64,000 nucleotides of DNA from Rosa chinensis (taxonomy: Eukaryota > Streptophyta > Magnoliopsida > Rosales > Rosaceae): assembly GCF_002994745.2 (NCBI RefSeq), contig NC_037089.1:82422347-82486346 (forward strand), read 5' to 3'. The notes under the pieces are model-generated. The model was not told the DNA's origin. It saw only the letters and a list, made by a program, of their open reading frames with translations, and ran no database searches. Shown piece by piece: positions 20,959-36,320 of this stretch (position 1 is its first letter; every line of letters starts with the position of its first letter). A program made the translations under genes and the position numbers.

Positions 20959-23799
20959 TGTAATACCCCGAAAATTCAAATTATTTTCCGAGGACATTTT
21001 AGAATGATTTCGTAGTCATGGAAGGGAGTACGAAGCTTTGAGGAGTTGTGGATTTAGCTCGAAACATTTTTATTTCGAAATCGAACGTTATTTAGGGGCG
21101 TCTCAAAAAGTGACTTTTTATACGTATCGAATTTGGGAAAATTTCCTTCATGAAAGTCGTAGAGCGCGTCGATACGAGTTCGTGAACATGCGGAACGCAT
21201 AAATCGGAGTCCGTATGAGGAAGTTATGGCTATCGGAAGAAGTTTCAATTTTAGTATTTAAAGGGAAAATCAGATTTTTTTTCATTATTCCTCATTTCCA
21301 TTTCCGGAAGATTTTTCCTCTCTCTCTTCTCTCTCGTCCACTCCCTCAGAGTCGAAGTTTTTTGACTGACCTGACCCGAACCCAGCATTCCGACCCGACT
21401 TTTCCGGCGAGCTCCGGCCACCTCCGGCGACGAAACTTTCCAGACAGTATCGCCTCCGCCGTCTGGTCGTCCCTCTGGTGTTCCCTATCGCCGATTCTCC
21501 TTCACGGCGACGCTGCAAGTCGACCCAGATTGAGGAAATCGGACCCGGCCGGAAATCCTTACTCCGACGTCGGCAAGGCTTCGAGCCTTCTTGGTTGAGC
21601 TCAGAACTGCCTCACCGATCGATCCTTGGTGGTTGTTTGGACCGATTCACGTGAAACTTCGATCAACTTAGTTGTGATTACTGTTCACGGCTTGTGAGGT
21701 AGTTTTCGATCCCTTAAGCTTGTTTTCTGACTTCGATCCAGTTATGAAAGTTCACAAGCATGCTTAGATGAAGAACTTTCATGTTGGGAGTTTTGTCTAA
21801 TTTTGACTTTGGATAGGCGGCGGTGCCGCCACTGTGATGGTCGTTTCCGGCGACCTCCGGCCACCCCAAGGTCAGTTTCTGTCCATTTTTGTGTTCTACG
21901 TGTCGATACGATCATGTCGATATATTATACGCATTTTTTGGATATCGTATGATTTAGTTATGAATTTTTACGGTTTCGATCAATTTCGATAATCCAATTA
22001 ATGTTTTTTTGAAGATCGGACCGTCCGATGGACTTGTAGTTTTGCTATGTTGATCGTATGACTGTCCCGGTGACTTTGTGAGGTCACGGGCGAAGATCGG
22101 ACCGTTGGATCTTTGTATAATTGTGAATTAGTGATTTGGAAGGCGATTCGTGAGAATCCGACCGTCGGATTTTCATGAAATTTTGTGGAGAGGTTTATAA
22201 GGACGATTCGGGAAGATCCGACCGTTAGATCTTCGTGATAATTTTGGGCGATGATCCTAAGGGCGATCCGTGAGGATCCGACCGTTGGTTGGATCATCAT
22301 ATAATTTCGATCCGACCGTTGGATCGTCTTTATTTTTATTTATGAGTTGTTGGCTAAGTTATGATCATATTGGATTTAGGTGATTGATGGTCTTCCTTGG
22401 TGAGCGGTTTTGGCGTATTTTGTGAAATTGAAGACGCAGCGGGATTAGAGGTGAGTAAACCTCACGCGGTTCATATTACGAACCGAGTACTTTTAATTAA
22501 TTTATTTGTCGTAATTGTGTGAAAAATATTTATGGAATAAATATTTGTTTTTAATCACATGGACTTGATCAACTACGGTCCATAGGTAAGTAAAATGATT
22601 TTAATTATACAAAATGAATTTCACGATTTTTATGCCTGAACTATAGTTGGTATTAGTGGTCATTCCTGAGTGGGTGATTACGTATATATATAATTACGTG
22701 ATTATATGTGGAATGGTGTGACATTGAAGAGTGTGGAATTGTGGTGATTTATTTATTATGATTTGAGTTGTGACATTATCATATTTATATGTGACTTATC
22801 ACATGTATATGTGACATTATCATATTTATATGTGACATTATCATATTTATATGTGACTTACCATATTTATATGTGACTTTATATGTGGCTTTTTACGTGA
22901 CTTACCATATTTATACGTGACTTACCATATTTATACGTGAGTTACCATATTTATATGTGATGATCATGATCACTGAGTCACGTAGATTTTATGATGGACA
23001 TTGGGGGATGTATAGTGTTGGAACGTAGTGCTCTGAGGACTGGGAGTCCGAAGAACGCCGGTTAAATAATAACACAGATGTATTGCTCTCAGGATGGGGA
23101 GTCCGAAGAACGCCGGTTAAATAATAACCGAGATGCAGTGCTCTGAGGACAGGGAGTCCGAAGAACGCCAGTTAAATAATAACCGAGATGTATATCGTTT
23201 ATTTAAGCCTTAACCGAGGTGACAGATAGCGATGTTGTTAGAAATGTAACGTGTTATTTGTGTTGGGTCCAAATAGTTGGGATGGACCAAAGTGGTGATA
23301 TTGTGGTTAGAAGAGTGTGGAAAAGTATTCGTTGTGGTTTTCTCGTGTTTTGTTTGATGTTTTATCACAAATGTTTTGATTGTTGATTTTTACTTGAGTT
23401 AAAATAAATGTGTTATAAAATCAACCTTCCTTTCTTGTTTACTCATACGAGCTTTGCAAAAAGCTTACTGGGTTTTGTGTTGTTGCAACTCCCGGTACAC
23501 TATTCAAATTGTGTAGCGGGAAATCCTACAGGTCAGGTGAATCGAGAAGGTGATCAGGCTGCTTAGAGTAGTGGGATTGAGGTTACAGCTTTATTGTGAG
23601 GTTGTTATGCTCATTGAGCTTGCATTTAAATTTGGAGAGAGTGTGTTGTAATATTTAGTAACTTGAGGATTTGTTTTATTGTTTTATTGTGAGGTGTGAA
23701 GAGTAGTTGTTTTGAGAAAAAAATTTAGGACGTTTATTTGTAATAGTAATTATTCATGTTTCGGATTTGAATTGTTTATTCAAAATTTGGGGCGTGACA
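20959..23799 (+). mobile_element. Solo LTR inserted in the homeobox leader of E2
   Basis: It begins TGTAATACCCCG, ends GGGCGTGACA and is flanked by the duplication GAAAG (20954-20958 and 23800-23804). A solo LTR forms by recombination between the two LTRs of a full element. It lies in the same sense as the homeobox frame, 141 bp before its ATG, so LTR promoter activity could read into that frame. It contains the palindrome array (22090-22330), a 20-40 bp repeat (22765-22965) and the minisatellite (23020-23200). Confidence 0.94.
22765..22965 (+). repeat. AT-rich short tandem repeat in solo LTR
   Basis: Repeats of GTGACTTACCATATTTATA and GTGACATTATCATATTTATAT variants, about eight copies. They are not obvious in the other LTRs, so this is a local expansion. 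Confidence 0.85.
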
Positions 23800-23939
23800 G
23801 AAAGATTCAATCTCTTCCTTCATCTGAGAAATTCAGATCTCTAACACCACTTCATCAACTTCACTCCTTCTAACAACATCCTCCCTCAAACACTCAACAA
23901 CGTCGTTCTTCAATTTTCACTTCCTCTCAACCCAACACC

Positions 23940-24695
23940 ATGGAACAATGAACTCTGCAACTAATGGAGCTACGAACCCAGCAACAAATCGAGGATGAAG
24001 GAAACAACCAAGCAGCCTGGAGTAGTGCCAACACGCCTATCAAGCAGACCAATAACCGGTTGACTCCCACACCAGATCAACTAAGAATCCTCCAAGAGCT
24101 TTACTATGACAAGGTGCTTAAGTACCCAACTCCAGAGCAGATGCAAGAGATTTGCCTTCATCTGCAACAATATGGGCAGATCGAGGACAAGAACGTCTTC
24201 TTTTGGTTCCAGAACCTCAAGGCTCGAGAGAGGCAGAAGTTGAGGTTAATTCAGAACGTTCAGGTTGGTGGATCTCTCGATCTCAATTTTGGATCCACTA
24301 GTTCTACTGATGATGGTAGGTCCATTGATCTAAACTTTGGTTCCACTGGTTCTACTGGTACTGATGGATCTATTGATCTAAATTTTGGGTCATGTGTCGG
24401 CTATGGTGTTGACCCATATTCCTCCTCACCCTTCAACGCTAATACCAGTACTACCTCTTTTGGCATAACAGGAGGACAATCTTTCATGGAACAATGAGGT
24501 GGAGATCACCAGGAGGTCGAGACTCTTCCTCTGTTCCCCATACACGGTGAGAACGCCCTTGGTAACCCGAAGACTACTTCTGAGGAAGGTAGCGCATATG
24601 GTTACTATTCTGGTGGCTCAGGAGGTTACAACAGTGGCTCTCCCTTTTCTCTTGAGCTCAACCTCAACCCATCCGGAGCTGCTGACTTGGCTTAG
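23940..24695 (+). pseudogene. WUSCHEL-type homeobox pseudogene in E2
   Basis: The frame from ATG 23940 to TAG 24695 is 252 codons with two in-frame TGA stops, at 23949-23951 (codon 4) and 24495-24497. The second falls between the homeodomain and the WUS box. Between the stops, the frame from ATG 23964 encodes 177 residues including the whole homeodomain. After the second stop the frame still encodes TLPLFPIH (WUS box) and a SLELNLNP C-terminus. It lacks eight residues of a glutamine-rich N-terminal repeat found in E3. The middle carries three copies of a DLNFGS motif. Both stops fit CGA-to-TGA change. A short homeodomain protein without the repressor motifs could still be made. Confidence 0.92.
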
Positions 24696-24719
24696 TATAG
24701 TGTAGTTCTTTTTTTTTTT

Positions 24720-24760
24720 TTTTGTAAACTAACTAAATCAATAAAATTGAATGTATGTCG
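24720..24760 (+). terminator. Possible polyadenylation region of the E2 homeobox copy
   Basis: A T-tract at about 24710-24723 is followed by CAATAAAATTG, which contains AATAAA, about 45 bp after the stop codon. The corresponding T-tract and AATAAGA-type sequence exist in E1, on the minus strand near 4455-4485. Confidence 0.45.
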
Positions 24761-24779
24761 TCTCCTTTTTGTGTTAATC

Positions 24780-24842
24780 CTACGACGACACCAAGGATCG
24801 AACCTTGGACCATTGCTCTTTCAAGGCCTTAGCCGACTCTGC
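24780..24842 (-). other. tRNA-like T-arm module (E2)
   Basis: Reverse equivalent of the module at 4355-4415: CCAAGGATCGAACCTTGG on the plus strand, with stem pairing kept and the loop changed by one base. Confidence 0.5.
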
Positions 24843-26339
24843 TGCACATATCATTCATAATGATGTAATACAAACAATCATTCAACCTAACAATCAGTTA
24901 AGTCACACAGAGGTCTAGCTAGCATCATTTGAGTCAAACCAAACACAAACAATTTCGTCGCTAGAATCAGGGATTAAAAAAGCTAAACACTTCCTGAGTT
25001 AGCTGGGAAAAAACCCACATCTTAGAGTTACTCATACTACTCTTATAAAATCTCAACCATTTCCTCTATTAATTGCTCCATCAAACTTACCACAATTCAA
25101 ACCCTATGATTTCACGATTCAGAATCCGAATCAAACTCCATATTGCATAGTAATTCACTTGAACCACTATGGATACCCAACAATGTCACTACAATCAATA
25201 CCCAAAATTGCATTTAACCATTTCACCTAAAATCCATAACCACAGAAACACTCTCTCGACTAATATCATTTACAGAGAGTTGATTCTAAATCTCTCCATT
25301 ATTTACCGACCAAGATCAACTCCATTGCAAACTTTAAGTGTTCCGCCTACTTAAACTTAAAACACAAAACAACCTCAAATTCACTTCAGTCCATCTCCAC
25401 ACTACGATCCAAAACTTAAGAAAACTAGTTCACAAAATCAATTTCCTTTATTTAAATAAAATTATGTCCACAAGTCATAGTCAGGTCAACAGACCAAGGT
25501 TTCCAAACGGAGAATTTCCAATCCAGTTGTCTTTGTGAATCACAAAATATCATTCAAAAATGATGCTCGTAACATCAACCACGTATATAAAACACGTTCC
25601 TCGAACTCGATTCAAAGTCAGAACCACTATTACTACCACAAGTCTCATTCCTACCAACAATCCTGATTTCATAATCATTATGGTACTTAGAGACAATCCC
25701 AAACATATTGTCTCCGTCACTCAAACAAAACCTTAAACTTTGGTTTCCGCACCTAAATCCTTGCCCCAACAAACTTGTTGGCATAGAGGAAAAGACACCA
25801 CAACATTTTCCTCGAATCACATTTCATAGCACAACTCAAAACTGTAGAATAGGTTTACTCTACCATCACTAGGGATAGGCGCAAGACAGTTAACCAATCG
25901 AATACTCAAAGAAAGTACTAGGAGGCTAGTGTACAAAAGGAATAGCACCAGAAGAAACCAACTAGCTTTGTACCTTACACACTTGAAGAATACCACAACA
26001 ATCTCGTTCCTAACTACAACACTACTCACAAACTCCTCATGAGTCAAGAATCTATTCAAAAACATCTATATGTCCAACTTAAGAAGGCAAAATTACTATC
26101 GATTAATACTCGTATCCACATTAGATACATGCATAGGTCAACACCATGCCTTCAACCAAACACTCCAACAACCAAAAGATCCTCATTTCCATAAAACAAT
26201 TCTCACTTACTCAACAGAGTTAAATCCGAAGGTTCCCATTCCTCAAAGATTGTAACACGCGACAACTGAACTTATTCTAATACGAACCTTCACGACAACT
26301 TTACGGTTCTAAGTACTACCCCTTTGAATATCCATCACC
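24843..26339 (-). other. E2 internal region, non-coding
   Basis: It matches the E1 and E3 region between primer site and homeobox gene. No gag-like coding is seen; short open frames are not conserved. Confidence 0.65.
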
Positions 26340-26344
26340 TAAGA

Positions 26345-28959
26345 TGTCACGCCTCGAATTTTGAATAAGTAATTCAAAATCCGAAACATGAAAAATCAAC
26401 TACAACCCAAGTCACTCAAATTTCAAATCTCAAAATATTTATTACAACTCATTTATACAAAGTAAATTTGTAAAGCTCAAATTGAGCATCACTCACCTTA
26501 CTATTACAATCACTGTAAAACTACAACAAATAATCTAACCCGCACGATCACGCCCTGATTCTCCTAACCTGCAAGATTACCCGCTACACAATTTGAATAG
26601 TGTACCGGGATTGCAACAACACCAAACCCGGTAAGATTTTGACAGCTCGTGAGTAAATAAGAAAGAATTGTTGATTTTATAACACATTTATTTTAACTCA
26701 AGTAAAAATCAACAATCTCAACATCTGCAAGGAAACATCAAAACAAAACACAAAAAATCCCCAACAAATACATTTCCACAATTCTCTACCCACATTACTA
26801 CCACTTTGGTCCATCCCAACTGTTTGGATCCAACTATATCTCGGTTAATTATTTAACCGGCGGTCTTCGGACTTTTCCCTTGTCCTCAGAGCACTACATC
26901 TCGGTTATTATCTAACCGGCGGTCTTCGGACACCCAGTCCTCAGAGCACTACATCTCGGTTATTATTTAACCGGCGGTCTTCGGACTCCCAGTCCTCAGA
27001 GCACTACATCTCGGTTATTATCTAACCGGCGGTCTTCGGACTCCCAGTCCTCAGAGCACTACAATTCTACCCTCTAATCAACTCAGAAGATCAACATAAT
27101 TATCACACACATTTATCGGTTAACATCATCATAAACAATCATGGTAATTTCCAATACAATATCATATCTCAACCAAATTATCATAATTCCACACCCACCT
27201 CAATGTCACACCATTCCATATATATATCCACGTAAATATATATATACGTAATCATCCGCACAGGGATAATCACTAATACCAACTATAAATCACACACAAG
27301 AAAATCAGGATATTCATTTTGTATAATTAAAACATTTTACTTACCTATGGACCGTAGTTGATCAAGTCCATATGATTAAAAACAAATATTTATTCCATAA
27401 ATATTTTTCACACAATTACGACAAAATAAATTAATTAACAGTACTCGGTTCGTAATATGAACCGCGTGAGATTTACTCACCTCTAATCCCGCTGCGTCTT
27501 CAATTTTACAAAACACGCCACAACCGCTCACCAAGGAAGACCGTCAATCACCTAAATCCAATATGATCATAACTTAGCTAACAACTCATAATTAAAATAA
27601 AGATGATCCAACGGTCGGATCGAAATTATATGATGATCCAACAGTCGGATCCTCACGGATCGCCCATCGGATCATCCCCCAAAATTATCACGAAGATCCA
27701 ACGGTCGGATCTTCCTGAATCATCCTTATCAACATCTCCACAAAATTTCATGAAAATCCGACGGTCGGATTCTCACGAATCGCCTTCCAAAACCCTAATT
27801 CACAATTATACGAAGATCCAACGGTCAGATCTTCTCCCGTGACCTCACAAGGTCACCGGGACAGTCATACGATCAACATATCAAAACTACAAGTCCATCG
27901 GACGGTCCGATCTTCGCAAAACATTAATTGGATTATCGAAATCGATCGAAACCGTAAAAATTCATAACTAAATCATACGATATCCAAAAATTATGAATTA
28001 TATATGCAAACGATCGTATCGAAACGTAGAATCTAAAACTGTAAAGAAATCACTTTTTTGACCCCCGGAGGTGGCCGGAAAAGGCCGCCGGAAAAAGGGA
28101 CAGAGCTGCCGCCGACCACTGCGAATGGTGTCGGGGCCTGGCTGCTCCTCTTCCTCTCATCAAGCCCAATAATTTTCATAACTAGTACGAAGTCTGAAAA
28201 TGACCGGAAGTGGTCGAAAAAGCTACCTGTAAGTCACGGTTCGCCGGAATTTTTCCAGAAACTGGCAGCTGCTCTGTTCAACGTGAAAACGTCCACCACT
28301 CGCTTCGATTTCTTCATGAAAGTGATTCAGAACTTCATTCCGAGTGCATCTGTCCAAGAATCTCAAAGATTGAACATCTAGAACTCAAGATATCGGCGTT
28401 GACTCAAAATTGAGCAAAAACCGGTTCTTCCTTGCTACGGCGGCTACCGGCGGAGATAGGTTGAAAGGAGGCCATGGGGAGGTGCGCAAGGTTGAGGCGA
28501 AGCTACCCTGAAAATTTCATGACCTATGGTGGCCGGATGAGGAAGAAATGGAGGAAGGAAGAATTTTGGCGATTTCCGGCCGGTTTCGCAGCCAGCGCCC
28601 GACTCCCTCCCATTTTTGATTTTTTTGACTTTTTTCAGAAATTTCCGAAAATTCATATATTTATACTAAATTGGAATTTCTTCAAAAAATCATAACTATT
28701 TCATACGTTCTCCGATTTTTGCTTTCCACATATGCACGCGATCATATCGACGAGTTCTACAACTTTCATGAAGGAAATTTTCTCAAATTCGGTACGTATA
28801 AAAAGTCACTTTTTGAGACACCCCTAAATGACGTACGATTTCAAAATAAAATTGTTTCGAGCTAAAATCACAACCCTCAAAGCTTCGTACTTCCTTCCAT
28901 GACCACGAAATCATTCTAAAATGTCCTCGGAAAATCAATTGAATTTTCGGGGTATTACA
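26345..28959 (-). mobile_element. Second solo LTR in E2 (reverse)
   Basis: It begins TGTCACGCCTCG and ends GGGGTATTACA, flanked by the duplication TAAGA (26340-26344 and 28960-28964). It includes four minisatellite units (26838-27065) and the palindrome array (27600-27840). It interrupts internal sequence that is continuous in E1 near 3440. Confidence 0.93.
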
Positions 28960-29215
28960 TAAGAAGTATAGTATGTTTGGCTAATACACGTATAACACTT
29001 AAAACACAGTATAAGTCAAATACAAGTCCATATTAATCAAGTCAATACTACATGGAAGGTATTCACGTTCCTAAAATGACCTAGCGGCCTAAACAACTCC
29101 CAGCTCTCACACATACCCAATGACTTAGCCAATACCGAAGAGCACACGATGGGGATCCGCTGCAGACGGGCCATCACTCGGAAGCTATTGACACATCACC
29201 GAATATGTACCTTAC

Positions 29216-29227
29216 GCTCTGATACCA
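29216..29227 (-). other. Primer binding site (initiator tRNA-Met), E2
   Basis: GCTCTGATACCA, the reverse complement of the E1 site, lies three bases from the inner edge of the LTR at 29231. Confidence 0.92.
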
Positions 29228-29230
29228 AAC

Positions 29231-30165
29231 TGTCACGCCCCCGATTTTGAATAACCAATTCAAATCCGAAACATGAATAATTACAATTACAAATAACGTC
29301 CTGAATTTTTTTCTCTCAACAATCACACTTCACACCTCTCATTAATACAATAAACCAAATCCTCAAGTTATTTATTACAGCACACTCTCACCAATCAAAT
29401 TGTAAGGCTCAAATGAGCTTAACTCACCTCACTATTACAATTTATGTAAATCTATAACAAATACTCTAACCCGCACGATCACCGCCCAGATTCTCCTGAC
29501 CTGCAGGATTACCCGCTACACAATTTGAATAGTGTACCAGGATTGCAACAACACCAAACCCGGTAAGCTTTTGATAGCTCGTATGAGTAAACAAGAAGGA
29601 ACTGTTGATTTATTAAATTATAATTCTTACAATTCAAGTAAAAATTCAACAGTAATACGTCTGCAAAGAGACATCAAACCACTCATGGAAAACCACAAGG
29701 AATACATTTCCGCAATCCTCAAATCACAATACACCACACTGGTCCTACAGACACCCAACCCACATAACACCACTTTGGTCCATACTTCGGTTAATAATAA
29801 ACCGTCGAACTTCCCCCGTCCTCAGAAAAAAATACTTCGGTTAATAATAAACCGTCGAACTTCGGACACCCCCGTCCTCAGAACAAAATACTTCGGTTAA
29901 TAATAAACCGTCGAACTTCGGACAGCCCCGTCCTCATAACACAAACACTCCGGTTATCCTTAACCGTCGAACTTCGGACATCCCCGTCCTCAGAACCCTA
30001 CATTCTCCACTCTATACCTCCTCCAATATAAATCATGATTATCAACAAGAACTCATTAATCATGTTCATCACATATAAATATGGTACGTCACATCTCAAT
30101 CCAAAATAAATAAATCATCACCATTTCACACTCTTCAATGTCACACCAATCCGTATATAATCACG

Positions 30166-30200
<35 letters not shown>

Positions 30201-32114
30201 GTAATCACCCACTCAGGAGTGACCACTAATACCAACTATAGTTCACACAAGAAAATCGGGAAATTCATTTTGTATAATTAAATCATTTTACCTACCTATG
30301 GACCGTAGTTGATCAAGTCCATATGATTTAAAACAAATATTTATTTCATAAATATTTTCACACAATTACAACAGAAAATAAATTAATTGAAGGTACTCGG
30401 TTCGTAATATGAACCACGTGAGGTTTACTCACCTCTAAATTCCCGCTGCGTATTCTTAACAACTCAAACAACGATTTCACGAATCGTCCGCCAAATCAAA
30501 CCGTCGATCACCTAATCCAATATGATCATAACTTAGCCAACAACTCATAAACAAAATTAAACGACGATCCAACGGTCAGATCGAAATTATATGTTGATCC
30601 AACGGTTGGATCCTCACTGATCGCCCTTAGGTTCATCCTCCAAAATTATCACGAAGATCCAACGGTCGGATCTTCCTGGATCTTCCTTATAAACATCTCC
30701 ACAAAATTTCATGAAAATCCGACTGTCGGATTCTCATGAATCGCACTCCGAATTACTATTTCACAAATATACGAAGATCCAATAGTCGGATCTTCACTCA
30801 TGACCACACAAGGTCACTGGGATAGTCATACGATAAACATATCAAAACTACAACTCCACCGGACGGTCCGATCTTCCCAGATCATTAATCGAACAATCGA
30901 AATTGATCGAAATCGTAAAATTCATAACTAAATCATACGATATCCAAAAATTATGAATTATATATGCAAACGATCGTATTGAAATGTAGAATCTAAAAAT
31001 GTAAAGAATTCACATTTCTGACCCCCGGAGGTGGCCGGAAAAGGGCCGGAGTTAGGGTAGAGCCGCTGCCGACCACCGCCAATGGTGTCGGGGCTCGGCT
31101 GCTCCTCTTCATCTCATCAATCCTAACCACTTTCCTAACTAGCATGAAGTCAGAAAATGACCGAAAGGGGTCGAAATTACCTAGAACAGTCGAGGTTGCC
31201 GGAATTTTTTCAGAATCCGGCGAAGAATGCAGAAACTGGCGAGCTTGATTTCGAAGTAAAAACTTCAACTTCAGGCCTCGATCCCTTCTGGACAGTTGTT
31301 AAGTACATCAAGGGGAACTCACTGGTTCAAGAATCAATCAAAACGATGCTCTACAACTCGAGATATCACGATCGAAAGGTTTTGGTTTTCGATCGAAAAC
31401 CGGTCGAGCTCCGACGAACGTGAATCCCGTCACTCCAGGTGCAATCCTTCTGGGATGATGATCTGCAGGTTGAGGCGAGTTCATAGAGGTAAGGATCGGA
31501 AGTTTTGGTGGCCGGAGCTAGGAGAAAACCAGCGTTGACTCAAATCGAACTCAAATCGGTTTAAGCTCCCCGCCGCCGCTACAGGCCGCGCCGCCTCTAC
31601 AGGCCGCGCCGCCGTGCAAGGCTGCCACAGACAGGTGCGCAAGGACCAGGCGAAGCCAATGGAAGAAGTCTGGTGAGGATTGGTGGCCGGAGGAGGAAGA
31701 TATGGCGGTGGAAAATTTCGGGCGATTTCCGGTCGGGGGAGGGGCTGCAGCTCTCAGTTTCTATTTTTGGAAATTTCTGAAAATTATTTCGGAAATTTCC
31801 GAAAATGGAAGCTTTATACTAATTTGGAAACTTTTTCAAAAAATCATAACTAATTCATACGAACTTCGATTTTTGCGTTCTGCATATGTACACGATCGTA
31901 TCGACGAGCTCTACAACTTTTATGAAGTAAGTTTTTCTAAATTCCATAAGTATAAAAAATCAACTTTCGCGTGCCCCTAAATAACGTACGTTTTCGAAAA
32001 TAAAAACGTTCGAACTAATTCCACAACTTCTCCAAGCTTTGTGCTCGCTCCCAAGTCCGCGTAATCATTTCTAAAAATCCACGGAATTTAATTTGGATTT
32101 TTCGGGGTATTACA
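29231..32114 (-). repeat. E2 5' LTR (right side)
   Basis: It begins TGTCACGCCCCCG and ends CGGGGTATTACA. It pairs with 16273-19237, sharing the same subfamily features such as the CTTCGGTTAATAATAAACCG minisatellite (29785-30000). A TA dinucleotide run at about 30165-30200 is longer than in the partner. Confidence 0.9.
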
Positions 32115-32119
32115 TAAAA

Positions 32120-32640
32120 TGTGATTTTTTTTCCCCTCTTTTGTGTCTTAATTGGTAATTTATCATGAGTTGACAAAGTCAATTATTACTTGAAAAAAAA
32201 AAGAGGTCCAAATGTCAATTTTGGAAGTATGAATAGAAGCTCCCTTAATCCAAAGATTGAAACAAAGCTCCCTTATTATTAGGTCTTATTTATTGGAAAG
32301 GCTCTTATTTGGAGCTTATAGTTCTGTTCAGCTACTCTATAAATTATATGCTCAATCAATACTCAGCTATCGTTAGATTTAGATTCAATAATGAATAATA
32401 GCTAAGAAAGTAAGTAAATTTCAACTACCTTATTATTCTCCACCTTGTGATCTAAATCCAACAGTAGTTTAGCACAACTGAGCAGAGATTTCATGCATCA
32501 AGTATGTAGACATGACTGTAAAGCCTATTTGACAATATAGTTTAATTATATATACATGCGTGTTCACGCATGTACGTGGAAGGCCCCTCCTTTAAAAGAG
32601 GTACAATTTGCATTATTTTTTAACTCTGCTCATTGGAAAC
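32120..32640. other. AT-rich spacer, no gene seen
   Basis: Neither strand shows a credible coding frame or repeat boundary. Confidence 0.6.
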
Positions 32641-32644
32641 TGTC

Positions 32645-32668
32645 TTTTTTTTTCTTTTTCTTTTTTTT
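32645..32668 (-). other. Poly(A)-like tract at the 3' end of the E2-enzyme retrocopy
   Basis: On the minus strand this is an A-rich tract with three interrupting bases (A8-G-A5-G-A9 pattern), 188 bp after the stop of the ubiquitin-conjugating copy. It fits the remnant tail of a reverse-transcribed mRNA. Confidence 0.6.
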
Positions 32669-32856
32669 CAGACACAAGGGATGTGTTTCATAGTCATAAC
32701 TTAAATTTCGCATAACAATTCAAAGCAATTTCTGTTCCGAGGGCAGAAAACTCTCCCTTTTGGTCCATTTATGTGAAGAACAGATCACAACAATACCATT
32801 CATACGTCTGATCAAAAGATCAATGCCAAAGGGAAAGATGCCGTCCTCACAGAGTC

Positions 32857-34015
<1,159 letters not shown>

Positions 34016-34020
34016 ATTAC

Positions 34021-36273
34021 TGTAATACCCGCAATTTTAATTTCGTCTCGTAATATTGTGCAAATTGATTTATGTGCTTTTGCACGAATATTGCTCGAAA
34101 TAATTCATCATTTTGAATTAATCGAAGTTTCGAAATATTCGTTTTGACAAAGAGTTCGAAACTATTCGTTTCAAGAAAATCGACTTTTTCTACGTAAGGA
34201 ATTTGGGAAAATTTCCTTCATGAAAGTTGTAGAGCTCGTCTATACGATCGCGTGCATATGCGGAACACAAAAATCGGAGTTCGTATGAATTAGTTATGAT
34301 TTTTTGAAAATATTTCCAGTTTAGTATAAATTTCCAAAATTGGAAATTTCCAAAATCATTTTTCTGCGTTTCCATTTCGGGAAACCCCGAAACCCATTCT
34401 CTCTCTCTTCCTCACGAAACCGAAGACGACGGAAAACAGAGCAAATGAGCTCCGGCCGATTTCTCCACCCTCCGGCCACCAAACGATGCCAAACCACCTC
34501 CCTTGCCTTCGCCTCGACGCCTCCTCTCCACCGGACTCGATCGTTTCCACCGGGAAAGCCTCAAACTCCGGCAGACTGGAGTTGCTAACTTTGAAACAAA
34601 AACGGTCAACCCCGTTTTTCTCCTAGCTCCGGCCACCAAAATTTCCGATCCTTAGCTCCATGAACTCCCCTCAACTTGCTGATCATCATACTAGAAGGAT
34701 CGCACCTGGAGTGACCGGTTTCAAGTTCGTCGGAGATCGGTCGGTTTTCTATCCGAAACCAAAATCTTTCGATCGGGATATCTCGAGCTGTAGTGCATCG
34801 TTTTGATTGATTCTTGATCCAGTGGGTTCGCCTTGATGTTCTTAACAACTCTTTAGAAGGAATCGAGGCCTGAAATTGAAGTTTTTACGTCGAAAATCGA
34901 GCTCGCCGGTTTCTGGAAATGTTCCGGCCACCTTCATACGGTTCAAGGTAATTTTCGACCCCTTCCGGTCATTTTCAGACTTTGTGCTAGTTATGAAAAT
35001 TGTTGGGCTTGATGAGAGGAAGAGGAGAAGCCAGGCCCCGACACCATTGGCGGTGGTCGGCGGCAGATCTGCCCTTTTTCCGGCCACCCTTTTCCGGCCA
35101 CCTCCGGGGGTCAAAAATGTGATTTCTTTACAGTTTTATATTCTACGTTTCGATACGATCGGTTGCATATATAATTCATAATTTTTGGATATCGTATGAT
35201 TTAGTTATGAATTTTTACGTTTCGATCGATTTCGATAATCCAATTAATGCTTTTCGAAGATCGGACCGTCCGATGGACTTGTAGTTTTGACATGTTGATC
35301 GTATGACTGTCCCGGTGACTTTGTGAGGTCACGGGTGAAGTCTGACCGTTGGATCTTTGTATAATTGTGAATTAGTGATTTGGAAGGCGATTCGTGAGAA
35401 TCCGACCGTCGGATTTTCATGAAATTTTGTAGAGACGTTTATAAGGACGATTCAGGAATAGCCGACCGTTGGATCTTCGTGATAATTTTGGAGGATGATC
35501 CTAAGGGCGATCCGTGAGGATCCGACCGTTGGATCATCTTTATTTTTGAATCTGACTGTTGGATCGTCGTATAAATCCGATCTGACCGTTGGATCATTGT
35601 ATAAATTCGATTAGACTGTCAGATCGTCATTTATTTTATTTTATGAGTTGTTGGCTAAATTCAAGTCACTTATGATTTGGTGTTTGACGGTTTGATTTGG
35701 CGGACGAATTGTGATTCTTATTCGAGTTATAAGAAGACGCAGCGGGATTAGAGGTGAGTAAACCGCACATGGTTCATTCACGAACCAGAGTTCTAAATAT
35801 TTATATTTAATGCTATAATATTTATAGCTGTTAATACATGTGCGAATGACTTTATACATAAATAAAATATACGTGTTGTTGGGTTGTGTTGAGTTTATTG
35901 TTGAAAAGCAACATATTGTGAGAGGTGTTGAGTTTATTGTTGAGAAACAATATATTGAGAGAAGTGTTGAGTTTTATTGTTGAGGAACAATAAATTGTTG
36001 GGTCATGAGGTGACCATGGCATACTATTAGGGAACCACGCTCTCGCGCCGGGTAGGTGGAACTGATAGTATTAAATCATGAACCACGCTCTCGCGCCGGG
36101 TAGGTGGAAACGATCAGTTAGAGCTCTAGTCTGTCTGCCTAATGTTGTGTGACCTTATGAGCAAAATCGAGAGTAACTCATAAGTGTCTATATATATATA
36201 TTTATATATAAGAGTGAGAAAGTGACGTGGTTTTGTGGTGACCTTATGAGAGAAATTGAGAGTAACTCATAAC

Positions 36274-36320
<47 letters not shown>

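Larger units (their letters stand above)
16273..32114 (-). mobile_element. E2: WUS-carrying LTR retrotransposon in reverse orientation
   Basis: It is flanked by the duplication TAAAA (16268-16272 and 32115-32119). Read on the minus strand: 5' LTR 32114-29231, tRNA-Met primer site, internal region, purine tract 19250-19238, 3' LTR 19237-16273. The homeobox copy (23940-24695) is on the plus strand, again antisense to the element. Two solo LTRs of the same family lie inside (20959-23799 and 26345-28959). No gag-pol is present. Confidence 0.92.
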
